DNA of 64,000 nt from assembly GCF_025264685.1 (NCBI RefSeq), contig NZ_CP073721.1, positions 7,519,501 through 7,583,500 of the forward strand, in the 5' to 3' direction. Below the pieces are notes generated by a model. It was given only the letters and a program-made list of their open reading frames with translations, was not told the origin of the DNA and did no database searches. The translations under genes were made by a program, and so were the position numbers. How positions within the stretch are numbered: position 1 is the stretch's first letter; each line of letters opens with the position of its first letter. Of the stretch, positions 8,521 through 15,787 are shown piece by piece. The stretch is from Dactylosporangium roseum (lineage in GTDB: Bacteria; Actinomycetota; Actinomycetes; Mycobacteriales; Micromonosporaceae).

Positions 8521-8626
8521 GGCACCGCTGCTGACCGTCATCGCCGACTCGCGATCTCCCCGGGGCCGTCCTGCGCCAGGCCGCAGCGGCCGACCGGGAA
8601 CGCCGGCACACGGGAAGCCGACGTTG
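8521..8626 (+). pseudogene. Decayed XRE regulator tail
   Basis: This segment aligns base for base with 12136-12239, the 3' end of the XRE-type sequence upstream of the second CxxC protein gene. Relative to that copy it lacks two bases in the GACTCG(CT)CGATC region, so the frame is broken. The remnant still ends in a TGA overlapping the TTG of the following gene, exactly as in the other copy. The helix-turn-helix itself is missing. Confidence 0.7.
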
Positions 8627-8974
8627 AGCGCCGCCCATCGGGTCCTCCGCCCGTTCTGGACCTGCGCCGCCGACGGACTCCCCTGGCCGTGCGCCGAGGC
8701 GCGGCGGCGCCTGTCGAGCAACGACCTGGCCGTGCTCCGGCAGACCATGGCCAAGCTCATGGCCATCGCCCAAGGAGAGCTGGACGACACCGACCTGGCG
8801 ACGCTGTACCGGCGCTTTGTGGCGTGGACCCTCGAACCCGACCAGCGATGCGCCATCTGTGGCAGTCGCCGCCACGCCGCGATTTCCGGCGTGGCGCCGC
8901 GCCTCATCCCGTGCAACGCCCTGCGAGCGGCCATTGCCGCCAGCGACCTCCCCGGACGACCCTCAGCCAGGTGA
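8624..8974 (+). CDS. Small CxxC protein downstream of an XRE remnant (copy 1)
   Basis: This 116-residue protein from a TTG start overlaps the XRE remnant's TGA (TTGA). The N-terminus has two spaced cysteines (FWTCAADGLPWPCAEA), the pattern of small actinobacterial proteins commonly encoded next to XRE regulators and sometimes labelled flavin reductase without evidence. The centre is helical (LMAIAQGELDDTDLATLYRR) and the end carries CAICGSRRH and a further Cys, a possible zinc knuckle. It is about three-quarters identical to the protein at 12236. Its partner regulator is destroyed, so it may be an orphan. Confidence 0.65.
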   Translation: MSAAHRVLRPFWTCAADGLPWPCAEARRRLSSNDLAVLRQTMAKLMAIAQGELDDTDLATLYRRFVAWTLEPDQRCAICGSRRHAAISGVAPRLIPCNALRAAIAASDLPGRPSAR

Positions 8975-8999
8975 TTACCGGCCGTAACGGTGGACCACG

Positions 9000-9041
9000 T
9001 ACGTCACGTACTTGACGTACTCTGGTGCCGAGTCGCATACT
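9000..9041 (+). promoter_or_regulatory. Promoter with overlapping inverted-repeat operator for the TA pair
   Basis: A perfect 7-bp inverted repeat, TACGTCA (9000-9006) and TGACGTA (9013-9019), overlaps a -35-like TTGACG (9012-9017). A -10-like CATACT (9036-9041) follows after an 18-bp spacer. The gene starts at 9066. Autoregulation by the antitoxin is the usual arrangement. A half-site (TGACGTA at 14316) survives before the decayed second copy. Confidence 0.55.
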
Positions 9042-9065
9042 AGTTGGAGAACGCTTGGGGGGCTC

Positions 9066-9482
9066 ATGTCCGTTGCCGCGCATTTCGACAGCTACTCGGC
9101 TGCTCGGGCGCACTTCAAGGACCTCCTCGACGCTGCGCGCCGCGGCCGGGTGGCGACCGTGCAGCGGGAGACCGGCCGGGCAGCGGTCGTGGACGCCGAC
9201 CGTCTGCGAGTCAGCCTCGTCGGTGGTCTGCCATTGCCGCAGGTGGTGACCGAGGACGGCGGATGGTCGGTATTCCTGCCCGGGGTGCCGGTGGCCGCGG
9301 ACGCGGCGACGTTCGACGAAGCGATCGAGGAGATGATCGTGGCGTTGCGCGAATACGCCGACGACTGGCAGGAGCGCCTCTTGGACGCACCGAACCACCG
9401 GAACAACTGGGCGCTGGTCCAGGTGGTCGAGCTCAGCGACGACACGCAGCTACGCGAGTGGCTGGTGGGCTCGGCCCGATGA
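9066..9482 (+). CDS. Type II antitoxin, Phd/YefM-like front with HicB-like tail
   Basis: This 138-residue protein begins SVAAHFDSYSAARAHFKDLL, the layout of Phd/YefM-type DNA-binding antitoxins. A segment VATVQRETGRAAVVDADRLR follows. The later part (DAATFDEAIEEMIVALREYADDW) resembles a HicB-like helical element. It would bind and neutralise the toxin encoded immediately downstream and repress its own promoter. The stop overlaps the toxin ATG as ATGA. A shortened relative is found at 14369. Family assignment is from pattern recognition, and the pairing is strongly supported by the overlap and promoter palindrome. Confidence 0.7.
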   Translation: MSVAAHFDSYSAARAHFKDLLDAARRGRVATVQRETGRAAVVDADRLRVSLVGGLPLPQVVTEDGGWSVFLPGVPVAADAATFDEAIEEMIVALREYADDWQERLLDAPNHRNNWALVQVVELSDDTQLREWLVGSAR

Positions 9483-9907
9483 GCTGGCCGACGCCGACGC
9501 GCCAGGATCACCAGAAGTTCTGCGAGATCGAAGGATGGGAGCCCGTCCGGACCGCTCGTGGCCGGACCGGCTCTCATCATGTGACGTACGAGCTGGCGTT
9601 GCCGGACGGGCGGATTCTGCGAACCCGGATCTCCCACCCTCCCGACCGCAGTACCTACGGCCCAAGCATCTGGAGCCACATCCTGCGCGACCAGCTCGAC
9701 GTCACCGAGGACGTCTTCTGGAACTGCCTACGCACAGGCGTCACACCAGCCCGGGGCAAGCCCGAAGCGCCGACAGCCGAACCCATCCCGGCCGAGGTGG
9801 TGCACCTGCTCATCACCCGGGTCGGACTCCCCGAACCGGACGTGGCGCGCATGACCAAGGACGAGGCCATCGCCCGGCTGAACCAGCACTGGGCCGAAGG
9901 CAACTGA
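9479..9907 (+). CDS. HicA-like toxin partner
   Basis: This 142-residue protein is coupled to the antitoxin by ATGA. The N-terminal half contains CEIEGWEPVRTARGRTGSHH followed by a beta-strand-like VTYELALPDGRILRTRISHP. The GSHH centre recalls the catalytic G-S-H of HicA mRNA interferases, and homologues are often described as cytotoxic translational repressors. The C-terminal half (EVVHLLITRVGLPEPDVARM, then TKDEAIARLNQHW) is extra relative to minimal 60-80 residue HicA and is helical. Most likely an mRNA-targeting toxin. Activity is not shown. Confidence 0.65.
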   Translation: MSWPTPTRQDHQKFCEIEGWEPVRTARGRTGSHHVTYELALPDGRILRTRISHPPDRSTYGPSIWSHILRDQLDVTEDVFWNCLRTGVTPARGKPEAPTAEPIPAEVVHLLITRVGLPEPDVARMTKDEAIARLNQHWAEGN

Positions 9908-10124
9908 CACGCCCACGACGTCTTGGCGAGCGCTCGGCGAAGCGAGCCAGTCAGAGGCCAGCGCCGACCCGACAGGCATGGTGGTCTATTGCCCCGCACT
10001 GTCGATCGTTCGTGTCTGTGGATGTTCGGGTGCTTGACCATGCACGCTCAGCCGTGCCCGATCGGAGCCGGCTCGCCATACGGTGTCCTGGGCCGCCGAC
10101 GTGGACATTCATCGCTGGCTGGCG

Positions 10125-10333
10125 GCGCCTCGAACTGGTTCACCCAGGCGCTCGGCAAGGCGATGATGCTGCTCGACGATCGGCCCGGCCTTGAGTCGCT
10201 CATGGTGCTGCCGGACTATCCGCGGTACCGCGACCTGGCGGCCCGCACACGTACCGGCCGCCGCGCTGCCGGTATCCACGTCCTCCTGCTCGACGCTCAG
10301 GGCGGCTTCATGAGCGAGACATGGACACCATGA
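10125..10333 (+). pseudogene. C-terminal remnant of a nuclease-like protein
   Basis: The frame ending at 10333 reads sensibly only over its last 68 residues (NWFTQALGKAMMLLDDRPGL, then a segment ending IHVLLLDAQGGF). This resembles the C-terminus of restriction-endonuclease-like proteins in which an ALGQ-type helix precedes a predicted strand. The upstream part is not protein-like, and no start or catalytic centre remains. It abuts the DUF3883 gene. Confidence 0.35.
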
Positions 10334-10707
10334 CCGAGCCCATCACCAGCAACCGCGCCGTCGAGAACGCCGCGATCATGTTCGTCATAGCTCACGAGGC
10401 GGCGTGCGGCCGGACCGCGTACGACGCCCGCGGCACAGGCGGGGCCGGGGACGTGGCGAGTGAGGGCAGGGTCATCGAAGTGAAGGCGTACGGCGGTTCC
10501 GCATGCGGGCAGGACCTGTGGCTCGAACCGCGGCAAATCGAAGAAGCGCTCGGCAACGCCGACTTCTGGCTCTACGTCGTGGAGAACGTCCGCCAGGGCG
10601 ACCCGGCACAGTTCAGTGCCGTGTACGAGTATTCCGGGAGTTCTCACAGCCCGTGCACGGCACGATGCACGGGACGAAGTTCTATCGTTAGAACCTGGGC
10701 ACTATGA
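10321..10707 (+). CDS. DUF3883-like PD-(D/E)XK nuclease-fold protein, probably truncated
   Basis: The core (residues about 15-95) reads AGDVASEGRVIEVKAYGGSA and then DLWLEPRQIEEALGNADFWLYVVENV. This is the DUF3883/NOV_C domain with the restriction-like D...E-x-K signature. Established knowledge: such domains occur at the end of large defence helicases and nucleases. Here the domain stands alone, and the last 35 residues (after PAQFSAVYEY) look out of frame, so this is likely a remnant or a shortened gene. The stop overlaps the next frame as ATGA. GC content drops from here to about 11,100, unlike the neighbouring DNA. Confidence 0.55.
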   Translation: MDTMTEPITSNRAVENAAIMFVIAHEAACGRTAYDARGTGGAGDVASEGRVIEVKAYGGSACGQDLWLEPRQIEEALGNADFWLYVVENVRQGDPAQFSAVYEYSGSSHSPCTARCTGRSSIVRTWAL

Positions 10708-10976
10708 AGACTTACGGTGAGTTCGTAGGGCTCCTCGACTGGATCATGCCGCTACGCCTGTCATGGGTCGCTGCACGTGAGCTGAAGGAGATGGTTCTGC
10801 TTCGGTGCGGCTCGAATCCCGTGCCGATCCAGTCGAACTTGACCCGTGATCATGAAGTGGATCAGCTTTTCGCGGCGATGGCGCAGCGCGCGTACGACGC
10901 CCTTCCGTCCAGCAGAAAGGGATGCCGACTGCACGTGGAACGTCAGCGCGCTCCGCGGTTGGCATCCACCCGTTGA
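10704..10976 (+). CDS. Small hypothetical protein
   Basis: This 90-residue frame overlaps the preceding stop as ATGA. It begins MKTYGEFVGLLDWIMPLRLS with a possible amphipathic or membrane-proximal helix. The C-terminal third is Arg-rich and may be read-through of non-coding sequence. Base composition is less GC-rich than average, suggesting transfer. No family recognised. Confidence 0.35.
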   Translation: MKTYGEFVGLLDWIMPLRLSWVAARELKEMVLLRCGSNPVPIQSNLTRDHEVDQLFAAMAQRAYDALPSSRKGCRLHVERQRAPRLASTR

Positions 10977-11121
10977 GCCATGTGCGTGGCGCAGACATCT
11001 TTGCTGTTCGGGTTCCGCGACGCGCGGAGCACGGGCGTACCGGCTCGACTAGGCCGCATCGCATTAAAGTCTCCGCTGCTACAATACCAATCGGTCTGGC
11101 CTAATTTCACGAGCAGGAAAA

Positions 11122-12239
11122 ATGCAGAGAGATCTCTCACCTGCGCCACCTCCTTCTGACAGCTCGCGCGTCGCGGAGCGGTTCCATGGCTTATTCATTG
11201 GAATCGACCGATGCCGGTCGGAAAAGATCAACCATCTAGCATCCGCGACTCGCGATGCGGTGGCGCTTCACGCGATCTTCTCGGACAACCTCGGAGAGAG
11301 CGGGGCTCTCCTCACTGACGCGGATGCGACGAGCGAGGCCGTTCGCAAGGCCCTGGTGGAGCTGAGCTCGCGCAGCACTCCGGATGATGTCGTGGTCGTG
11401 ACGTTCTCCGGCCACGGCTCCGACACGCATCAAATTGTCACCTACGACACCGATCCTGATGATCTTGAGGCGACGGCGATCTCCCTCCAGGAACTCACCG
11501 ATCTCGCCTTCGCCGTTCCCGCCCGACTTCTGCTCGTCGCACTCGACTGTTGCTTTTCCGGCGCGGCCGGCATGAGGGTGTTGAACGCAAATTTGCTACG
11601 CGAACGATGTCGACTAGCGGCCCGGAGTCAGATGTATCCCTACTGTCGAAGTTGACTGGGAAAGGACGGATCGTCCTTACGGCCTCGACTGCAGACCAGC
11701 GAGCTTGGGAGAGCCGATGGCTCGGCCATGGGCTGCTCACACATAGTCTTCTAAAGGCGCTGCTCAACTCGGCACAGATCGCTACCGATGGGCGATTCGA
11801 CCTGCACGACCTGCTGAGGGACGTTACAGGGCGAGTCAAGGCGAGCGCCTCAGGTTCCGCCGGTGCATTCCAGGATCCGACGGTGAGGTTGGTGACGGAG
11901 GGCAACGTCTTCTGGCCTGTCTTTTCGCGCGGCCAGCGGTACAACGCCCTGTTCCCGCCCTTGTCCCCCGTACCTGTCACTAGCGACGTTCGGAGCCTGT
12001 CCGATCACGGAATACCAGACGCGATCTTGACCGCCTGGCCTGATGACCTCGTGCTGAACCAACTCCAGCAGGACGCGCCCTTCACCCGCCACGAAATCTC
12101 ACGGTACGAACGCGGCCTGCGCATCCCGACGGCACCGCTGCTGACCGCCATGGCCGACTCGCTCGATCTCCCCATGGCCGTCCTACGCCGGACCGCAGCC
12201 GCCGACCGGAAACGCCGGCACGCGGGGAGCCGACGTTGA
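11122..12239 (+). pseudogene. Caspase-like (C14) protease with frame change, fused to an XRE fragment
   Basis: From ATG 11122 the first frame encodes a caspase-fold domain: RFHGLFIGIDRCR, catalytic His98 in FSGHGSD, and catalytic Cys in DCCFSG (Cys144). It runs to a stop at 11655. The continuation of the fold (SLLSKLTGKGRIVLTASTADQ, then GHGLLTHSLLKAL and FWPVFSRGQRYNALFP) lies in the -1 frame and runs to 12239. The frames join near 11589-11595, which reads A AAT TTG. After VRSLSDHGIPDAILTAW and LNQLQQDA, which resembles the linker into the SF2 helicase of caspase-helicase fusions, the frame switches directly to an XRE helix-turn-helix tail (TRHEISRYERGLRIP). The helicase is therefore deleted. 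It is either a broken gene or a frameshift-expressed chimera. Confidence 0.75.
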
Positions 12240-12571
12240 ACGCCACCCACCGGGTCGTCCGCCCGTCCTGGACCTGCGCCGTCGACGAACTTCCATGGCC
12301 GTGCACCGAGGCGCAGCGGAGCCTGCGAACCAACGACCCGGCCATGCTGCGCCAGACCATGGCCAACCTCATGGCCATCGCCCAACAAGAGCTGGACGAC
12401 ACCGACCCCACAACGCTGTACCGGCGCTTCCTCGCGTGGACCCTCGAACCCGACCAGCGATGCGCCATCTGCGGCAGCCGCCGCCACGCCGTGATCCCCG
12501 GCGTACCGCCGCGCCTTATCCCGTGCGACGGCCTGCGAACGGCCCTCGCCGGCAGGGACCTGCCCAGGTAA
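12236..12571 (+). CDS. Small CxxC protein downstream of an XRE fragment (copy 2)
   Basis: This 111-residue protein starts at TTG 12236, overlapping the upstream TGA. It has the same layout as the protein at 8624: HRVVRPSWTCAVDELPWPC at the N-terminus, a helical middle, then CAICGSRRH with a later Cys (LIPCDGL). Such proteins recur beside XRE regulators in actinomycetes. Their biochemical role is unknown, and a zinc knuckle is the best guess from the cysteine spacing. Here the XRE partner survives only as the tail of the caspase chimera. Confidence 0.7.
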   Translation: MNATHRVVRPSWTCAVDELPWPCTEAQRSLRTNDPAMLRQTMANLMAIAQQELDDTDPTTLYRRFLAWTLEPDQRCAICGSRRHAVIPGVPPRLIPCDGLRTALAGRDLPR

Positions 12572-12601
12572 CCGAAGCAGAAGACTCCTGAACGTACGTC
12601 G

Positions 12602-13849
12602 TCACGCCTGGTCGTAGTGGATGTACGGGTTCAGGATCTGCCGCTGCCACAGTTGGCCGCGCTCGGCCTTCGTCAGCTGCGCCTCATCGGCGGCATCGTC
12701 CCAGTCGCGGCGGATGACGTCGAGCTGGGCCTCGATGATCTGATCGGCGTCGCGGTCGGAGAGCAGGAACTCCGGCGCGGCCTTGCGGCACAACCGGAGC
12801 TGGCTGGCGCGTTCGCCGGGGGTGCGGGTGAGGTTCAGGGCCTGATTGGCGGTTTCACCGCTGCGCGGCTGAGGGCACAGGTCGTACGCGGGGGTCAGCG
12901 ACAGCTGCACGCCGTCCCAGAAGGCGGCGTGGTTGCGCAGATGGTCGTCGGTGTTGCCAATGCAGACGTTGAACACCATCCGCGCGAACAGCTCACGCAG
13001 GTGCTGGCCGGCGTCGGTGAACTGCTTGCGGACCGCGTCCGCGAGGTCCGGGTAGCCGGCGTGCCGCGCGCCCATCTCGTCCTCACCGAGGATGGTCAGC
13101 GCCGAGACCATCATGCGCCGCTGCCCGGGTGTCGTGGTGCGGTCGAATCGTTCCACGAGCAGCACGTCGCGGCCCGCGCAACGGATGACCTCGCAGGCAG
13201 CGACGTTCAGGCCCACCCGCCGCGCGAGAATCATCCCGACAGCCTCCGCCTTGACCACGGGGTAGTAGTCGCTCGTCGAGGACAGCTTGGCGATCAGGTG
13301 CCGTCCCTGGTCGAGCACGGTGACCTTGGGACGCGCGCCACCGATGGACGTGCCCCGCGTCAACGCCTCGCCCAGCGCGGGTGACAGCGGCCGGCCGGCC
13401 TCCAGCGCCTCGGCAGCGCCGATGAGTTCGGCCAGCTCGGCCGTCTCGTCACGTGCGACGTACTGGGTGGCGCTGGCCTGGAAGTCCAGCCCGCCGACTC
13501 GGTCGGAGCCGGAGGTCAGCATGTACGTCAGCTCGTCCAAGGATGCGGTGTCCGCGTCGCGGTCGAGGTGGCCGAACCGGCGGGCCAGGATGACGCGCCG
13601 ACCCCACGCATCGGGGCTGGCGTCGCGGAGGCAGCCCGCCAGCGGCAGGTTCCGCCGTGGCTCGATGGGCCCTTCCCGCAGCGGCAGCTCCGGCGCATAC
13701 AGCGGAACCGCGTCCGGACGCGCCAGATAGCTCTGGCCGTACGCGAAGACGTACCGGTCACCGTCCACCGCGACGACCCGCCCCGCGACCACCGGCTCCG
13801 TCGCGCCAGGCAGCCACGCCCACACAAAGGCATCCCGCGGTGGTGCCAT
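12602..13849 (-). CDS. hipA: HipA-type serine/threonine kinase toxin
   Basis: This 415-residue protein starts at ATG 13849 behind GGAGGAGC. The HipA N-terminal subdomain (LPLAGCLRDASPDAWGRRVI), a Gly-rich loop (SIGGARPKVTV), the catalytic loop NTDDHLRNHAAF and the metal-binding region TPAYDLCP are all present in the usual order. Length is near that of E. coli HipA (440). Family knowledge: HipA phosphorylates translation targets such as glutamyl-tRNA synthetase and induces dormancy. It is the second gene of a hipB-hipA operon with a 19-nt gap. No damaged motifs are seen, so it is probably functional. Confidence 0.92.
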   Translation of the reverse strand: MAPPRDAFVWAWLPGATEPVVAGRVVAVDGDRYVFAYGQSYLARPDAVPLYAPELPLREGPIEPRRNLPLAGCLRDASPDAWGRRVILARRFGHLDRDADTASLDELTYMLTSGSDRVGGLDFQASATQYVARDETAELAELIGAAEALEAGRPLSPALGEALTRGTSIGGARPKVTVLDQGRHLIAKLSSTSDYYPVVKAEAVGMILARRVGLNVAACEVIRCAGRDVLLVERFDRTTTPGQRRMMVSALTILGEDEMGARHAGYPDLADAVRKQFTDAGQHLRELFARMVFNVCIGNTDDHLRNHAAFWDGVQLSLTPAYDLCPQPRSGETANQALNLTRTPGERASQLRLCRKAAPEFLLSDRDADQIIEAQLDVIRRDWDDAADEAQLTKAERGQLWQRQILNPYIHYDQA

Positions 13850-13868
13850 GCCGCTCCTCCGTACGAGG

Positions 13869-14180
13869 TCAGAAGTTGTCGTCGACGACAATCGCCGACT
13901 TGGTCACCCGAGCCGGCAGCAGAGCCAGCCGCTGCCTCGCGGCCGCGGCCAGGGCGGGCAGTTCCCCCTCCTCCGCACCGAACAGCGGCACGCCGACGAC
14001 CACCGCAGCCTCGAACGCCAGGCCGACCGCCACGGTCGGCTCGCCCCGCTCAAGCCGCCCGATGGTGTGCGGCTGCACCCCCACACGCTCAGCCAGGTCC
14101 GCGGCCGTCCAACCACGCTCCTTGCGGGCCGCGGCGATCTGGGAACCCAGCAGCGCAACGGCAGCCCTGGTCGTCGGCAT
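13869..14180 (-). CDS. hipB: HipB-type XRE antitoxin
   Basis: This protein of about 103 residues has an XRE helix-turn-helix (IAAARKERGWTAADLAERVG, QPHTIGRLERGE) followed by a helical tail ending VVDDNF, a length typical of HipB. ATG 14180 is preferred because GAGG lies at good distance upstream. An in-frame start at 14207 is also possible. It would neutralise HipA and repress the operon, probably through the inverted repeats at 14220-14258. Confidence 0.88.
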   Translation of the reverse strand: MPTTRAAVALLGSQIAAARKERGWTAADLAERVGVQPHTIGRLERGEPTVAVGLAFEAAVVVGVPLFGAEEGELPALAAAARQRLALLPARVTKSAIVVDDNF

Positions 14181-14219
14181 GTAGGACCTCGTTCGCTTCG
14201 GCATCACACCCTCACCTTC

Positions 14220-14258
14220 GATAAAACAACGCTAACATGCCCTTGCAGTCGTTTTATC
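14220..14258 (-). promoter_or_regulatory. Candidate HipB operator pair
   Basis: The inverted repeat GATAAAAC (14220-14227) and GTTTTATC (14251-14258) has 31 bp between half-site starts, about three helical turns, directly upstream of hipB. The homology extends to 10 of 12 bases. The AT-rich arms stand out in this GC-rich sequence. Confidence 0.5.
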
Positions 14259-14368
14259 AACATCGACGAGGATCTAGCGCGCGTATCGTCAATGCCGTAG
14301 GTGAGGAGTGGTCAGTGACGTACGTCGAGCGCGCCGCATGCTGGTCGGAGAACGTCTGGGGGATTCTC

Positions 14369-14735
14369 GTGTCCGTTGCCGCGCATTTCGACAACTACTC
14401 AACTGCACGAGCGCACTTCAAGGACATCCTCGACGCCGCGGGCCGCGGCCGGGTGGCGACCGTGCAACGGGAGACCGACCGGGCCGCGGTCTTGGACGCC
14501 GAGCGGCTGCGAGTGAGCCTCGTCGGTGTCCTGCCGTTGCCGCAGGTTGTGGCCGAGGTCGGTGGATGGTCGGTGCTGCTTCCAGGGGCTCCGATAGCGG
14601 CGGAAGCGACGACGAGGGGAGCCCGCCCGGACCGCTCGCGGCCCGACCGGCTCCCACCATGTGACAGACGAACTCGCGCGGCCCCAACATCTGGAGCCAC
14701 ACCCGGTGGGCCAACGCGGCAGCACTGGCCCACAC
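14369..14735 (+). pseudogene. Deleted second copy of the antitoxin/HicA-like toxin pair
   Basis: From GTG 14369 the frame matches the first 78 or so residues of the antitoxin at 9066 (SVAAHFDNYSTARAHFKDIL and onward). After LLPGAPIAAEATT it jumps to sequence matching the toxin gene near 9536 (GAGCCCG-CCGGACCGCTCG-GG), but out of the toxin frame. About 230 bp covering the antitoxin C-terminus and the toxin start are missing. The toxin-like homology ends after about 100 bp. The product cannot be a working pair. Confidence 0.7.
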
Positions 14736-14767
14736 GCCTTCACCAGCTATTGAACCCTTTTGGGCAC

Positions 14768-14809
14768 TTGTCTAGTTGGTTAGACAATGTTTGTCTAGTA
14801 CCCTAGATT
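14768..14809 (+). promoter_or_regulatory. Leaderless hicAB promoter with three half-sites
   Basis: The heptamer TTGTCTA occurs at 14768-14774 and 14791-14797 and inverted as TAGACAA at 14781-14787. A -35-like TTAGAC (14780-14785), 18-bp spacer and -10 TAGATT (14804-14809) place transcription start on or next to the GTG at 14816, so the mRNA would be leaderless. HicB binding to these half-sites would block the promoter. Confidence 0.6.
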
Positions 14810-14815
14810 CGGGTT

Positions 14816-15028
14816 GTGGGCCGAAATGAACTGCTTCGGAAGATCCGTAGAGCAGCAGCCGACAAGGACGTCGACTTCGGACTCGTCCGAGAGGGTGGTA
14901 GCCACAGCATCTACCGGTGCGGCGCTCAGAAGGTTGTGATTCCGCGCCACAACGAGATCAACGAGCTCACCGCCCGTGGGATCATGCGTGATCTCAGCAG
15001 CGAGCTGGGAGAGGACTGGTGGCGATGA
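14816..15028 (+). CDS. hicA: HicA mRNA interferase toxin
   Basis: This 70-residue protein has canonical HicA size and layout: an N-terminal helix (ELLRKIRRAAADK), then GLVREGGSHSIYRCG with the catalytic His at residue 30, and VVIPRHNEINELTARGIMRD. HicA folds as a double-stranded-RNA-binding-like domain and cleaves mRNA. The GTG start lies at the predicted transcription start. The stop overlaps hicB as ATGA, so toxin precedes antitoxin, the common hicAB order. Confidence 0.92.
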   Translation: MGRNELLRKIRRAAADKDVDFGLVREGGSHSIYRCGAQKVVIPRHNEINELTARGIMRDLSSELGEDWWR

Positions 15029-15453
15029 ACAACTACACCGCGGTCTGCCGACGTTCCGGTGACTGGTGGGCGATCACGGTGCCAGAGGTCAAGGGCATCC
15101 ACAGCCAGGTGCGGCGGCTCGCCGAGGCCGAGACGATGGTCCGAGAGGCCATCGCGCTGTTCCTGGACGTCGCGCCGGCTTCGTTCACGGTGACCGTGCG
15201 ACCCGAGGTCCCCGACGTCGAGGACGTCCTTGACGCGCTCCGCGCGCGGCAGGAAGCGCAGCAGGCTGACCGGCGCGCGGCCGAGGCGACGAAGAAGGCG
15301 CTGGATCGCCTGATCGCCGACGGCATGACCGTCCGCGATGCCGGCCGCGTGTTCGACCTGTCGCCGCAGCGGGTGTCGCAGATTACCGGCAAGGGCAGAA
15401 AGGCGCTCGTCCGCCGCAGGCGGGGCCATGTCGAGCAGGAGCGATCCGCCTGA
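15025..15453 (+). CDS. hicB: HicB antitoxin with C-terminal DNA-binding helices
   Basis: This 142-residue protein starts at ATG 15025. The N-terminal partial RNase-H-like HicB domain (YTAVCRRSGDWWAITVPEVK) is followed by a charged helix (LDALRARQEAQQADRRAAEA) and a sigma-70 region-4-like helix-turn-helix (MTVRDAGRVFDLSPQRVSQI) that would recognise the operator. It neutralises HicA by covering its active site. Confidence 0.9.
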   Translation: MNNYTAVCRRSGDWWAITVPEVKGIHSQVRRLAEAETMVREAIALFLDVAPASFTVTVRPEVPDVEDVLDALRARQEAQQADRRAAEATKKALDRLIADGMTVRDAGRVFDLSPQRVSQITGKGRKALVRRRRGHVEQERSA

Positions 15454-15787
15454 TCTCGCCGTAATCCACCCTCGGGTCATTTGAAGACAACAGCCGCACC
15501 AGTGGATCGGCGGCCGGCTCTGAGCGATGCCAGTTCATCAGGTCCGGAGATCTTCGGCGGAGATATCCCGCTCCGCGAGCTGGCGACGATTTGCGGCCTA
15601 CAGGCCGCGCAATCCCTCCGCCCTGCTGACCGCCTCCGGCGAGCAGGGTCGCGCCCGGGTGGCGTCCACACCGACCATCGGCCGTTGGCGGCATTGTCCC
15701 GGAGGCTGAGCCCCGGTAGGGCGGTCGCCTCGCCGGTGCAGAGGGCCACACCACACCCCCACCCTGCAGCCGGCCAACCTCCTCGGT
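15454..15787. other. Gene-free stretch between hicAB and the XPB-like gene
   Basis: These 334 bases lie between a forward and a reverse gene end. The open frames here lack protein-like composition. I see no repeat, tRNA or convincing bidirectional terminator. Confidence 0.5.

Noticed and set aside
8232..8534. Forward 100-residue frame after the terminator
   Set aside because: No start context or family resemblance, and the opposite strand shows a more protein-like C-terminal remnant.
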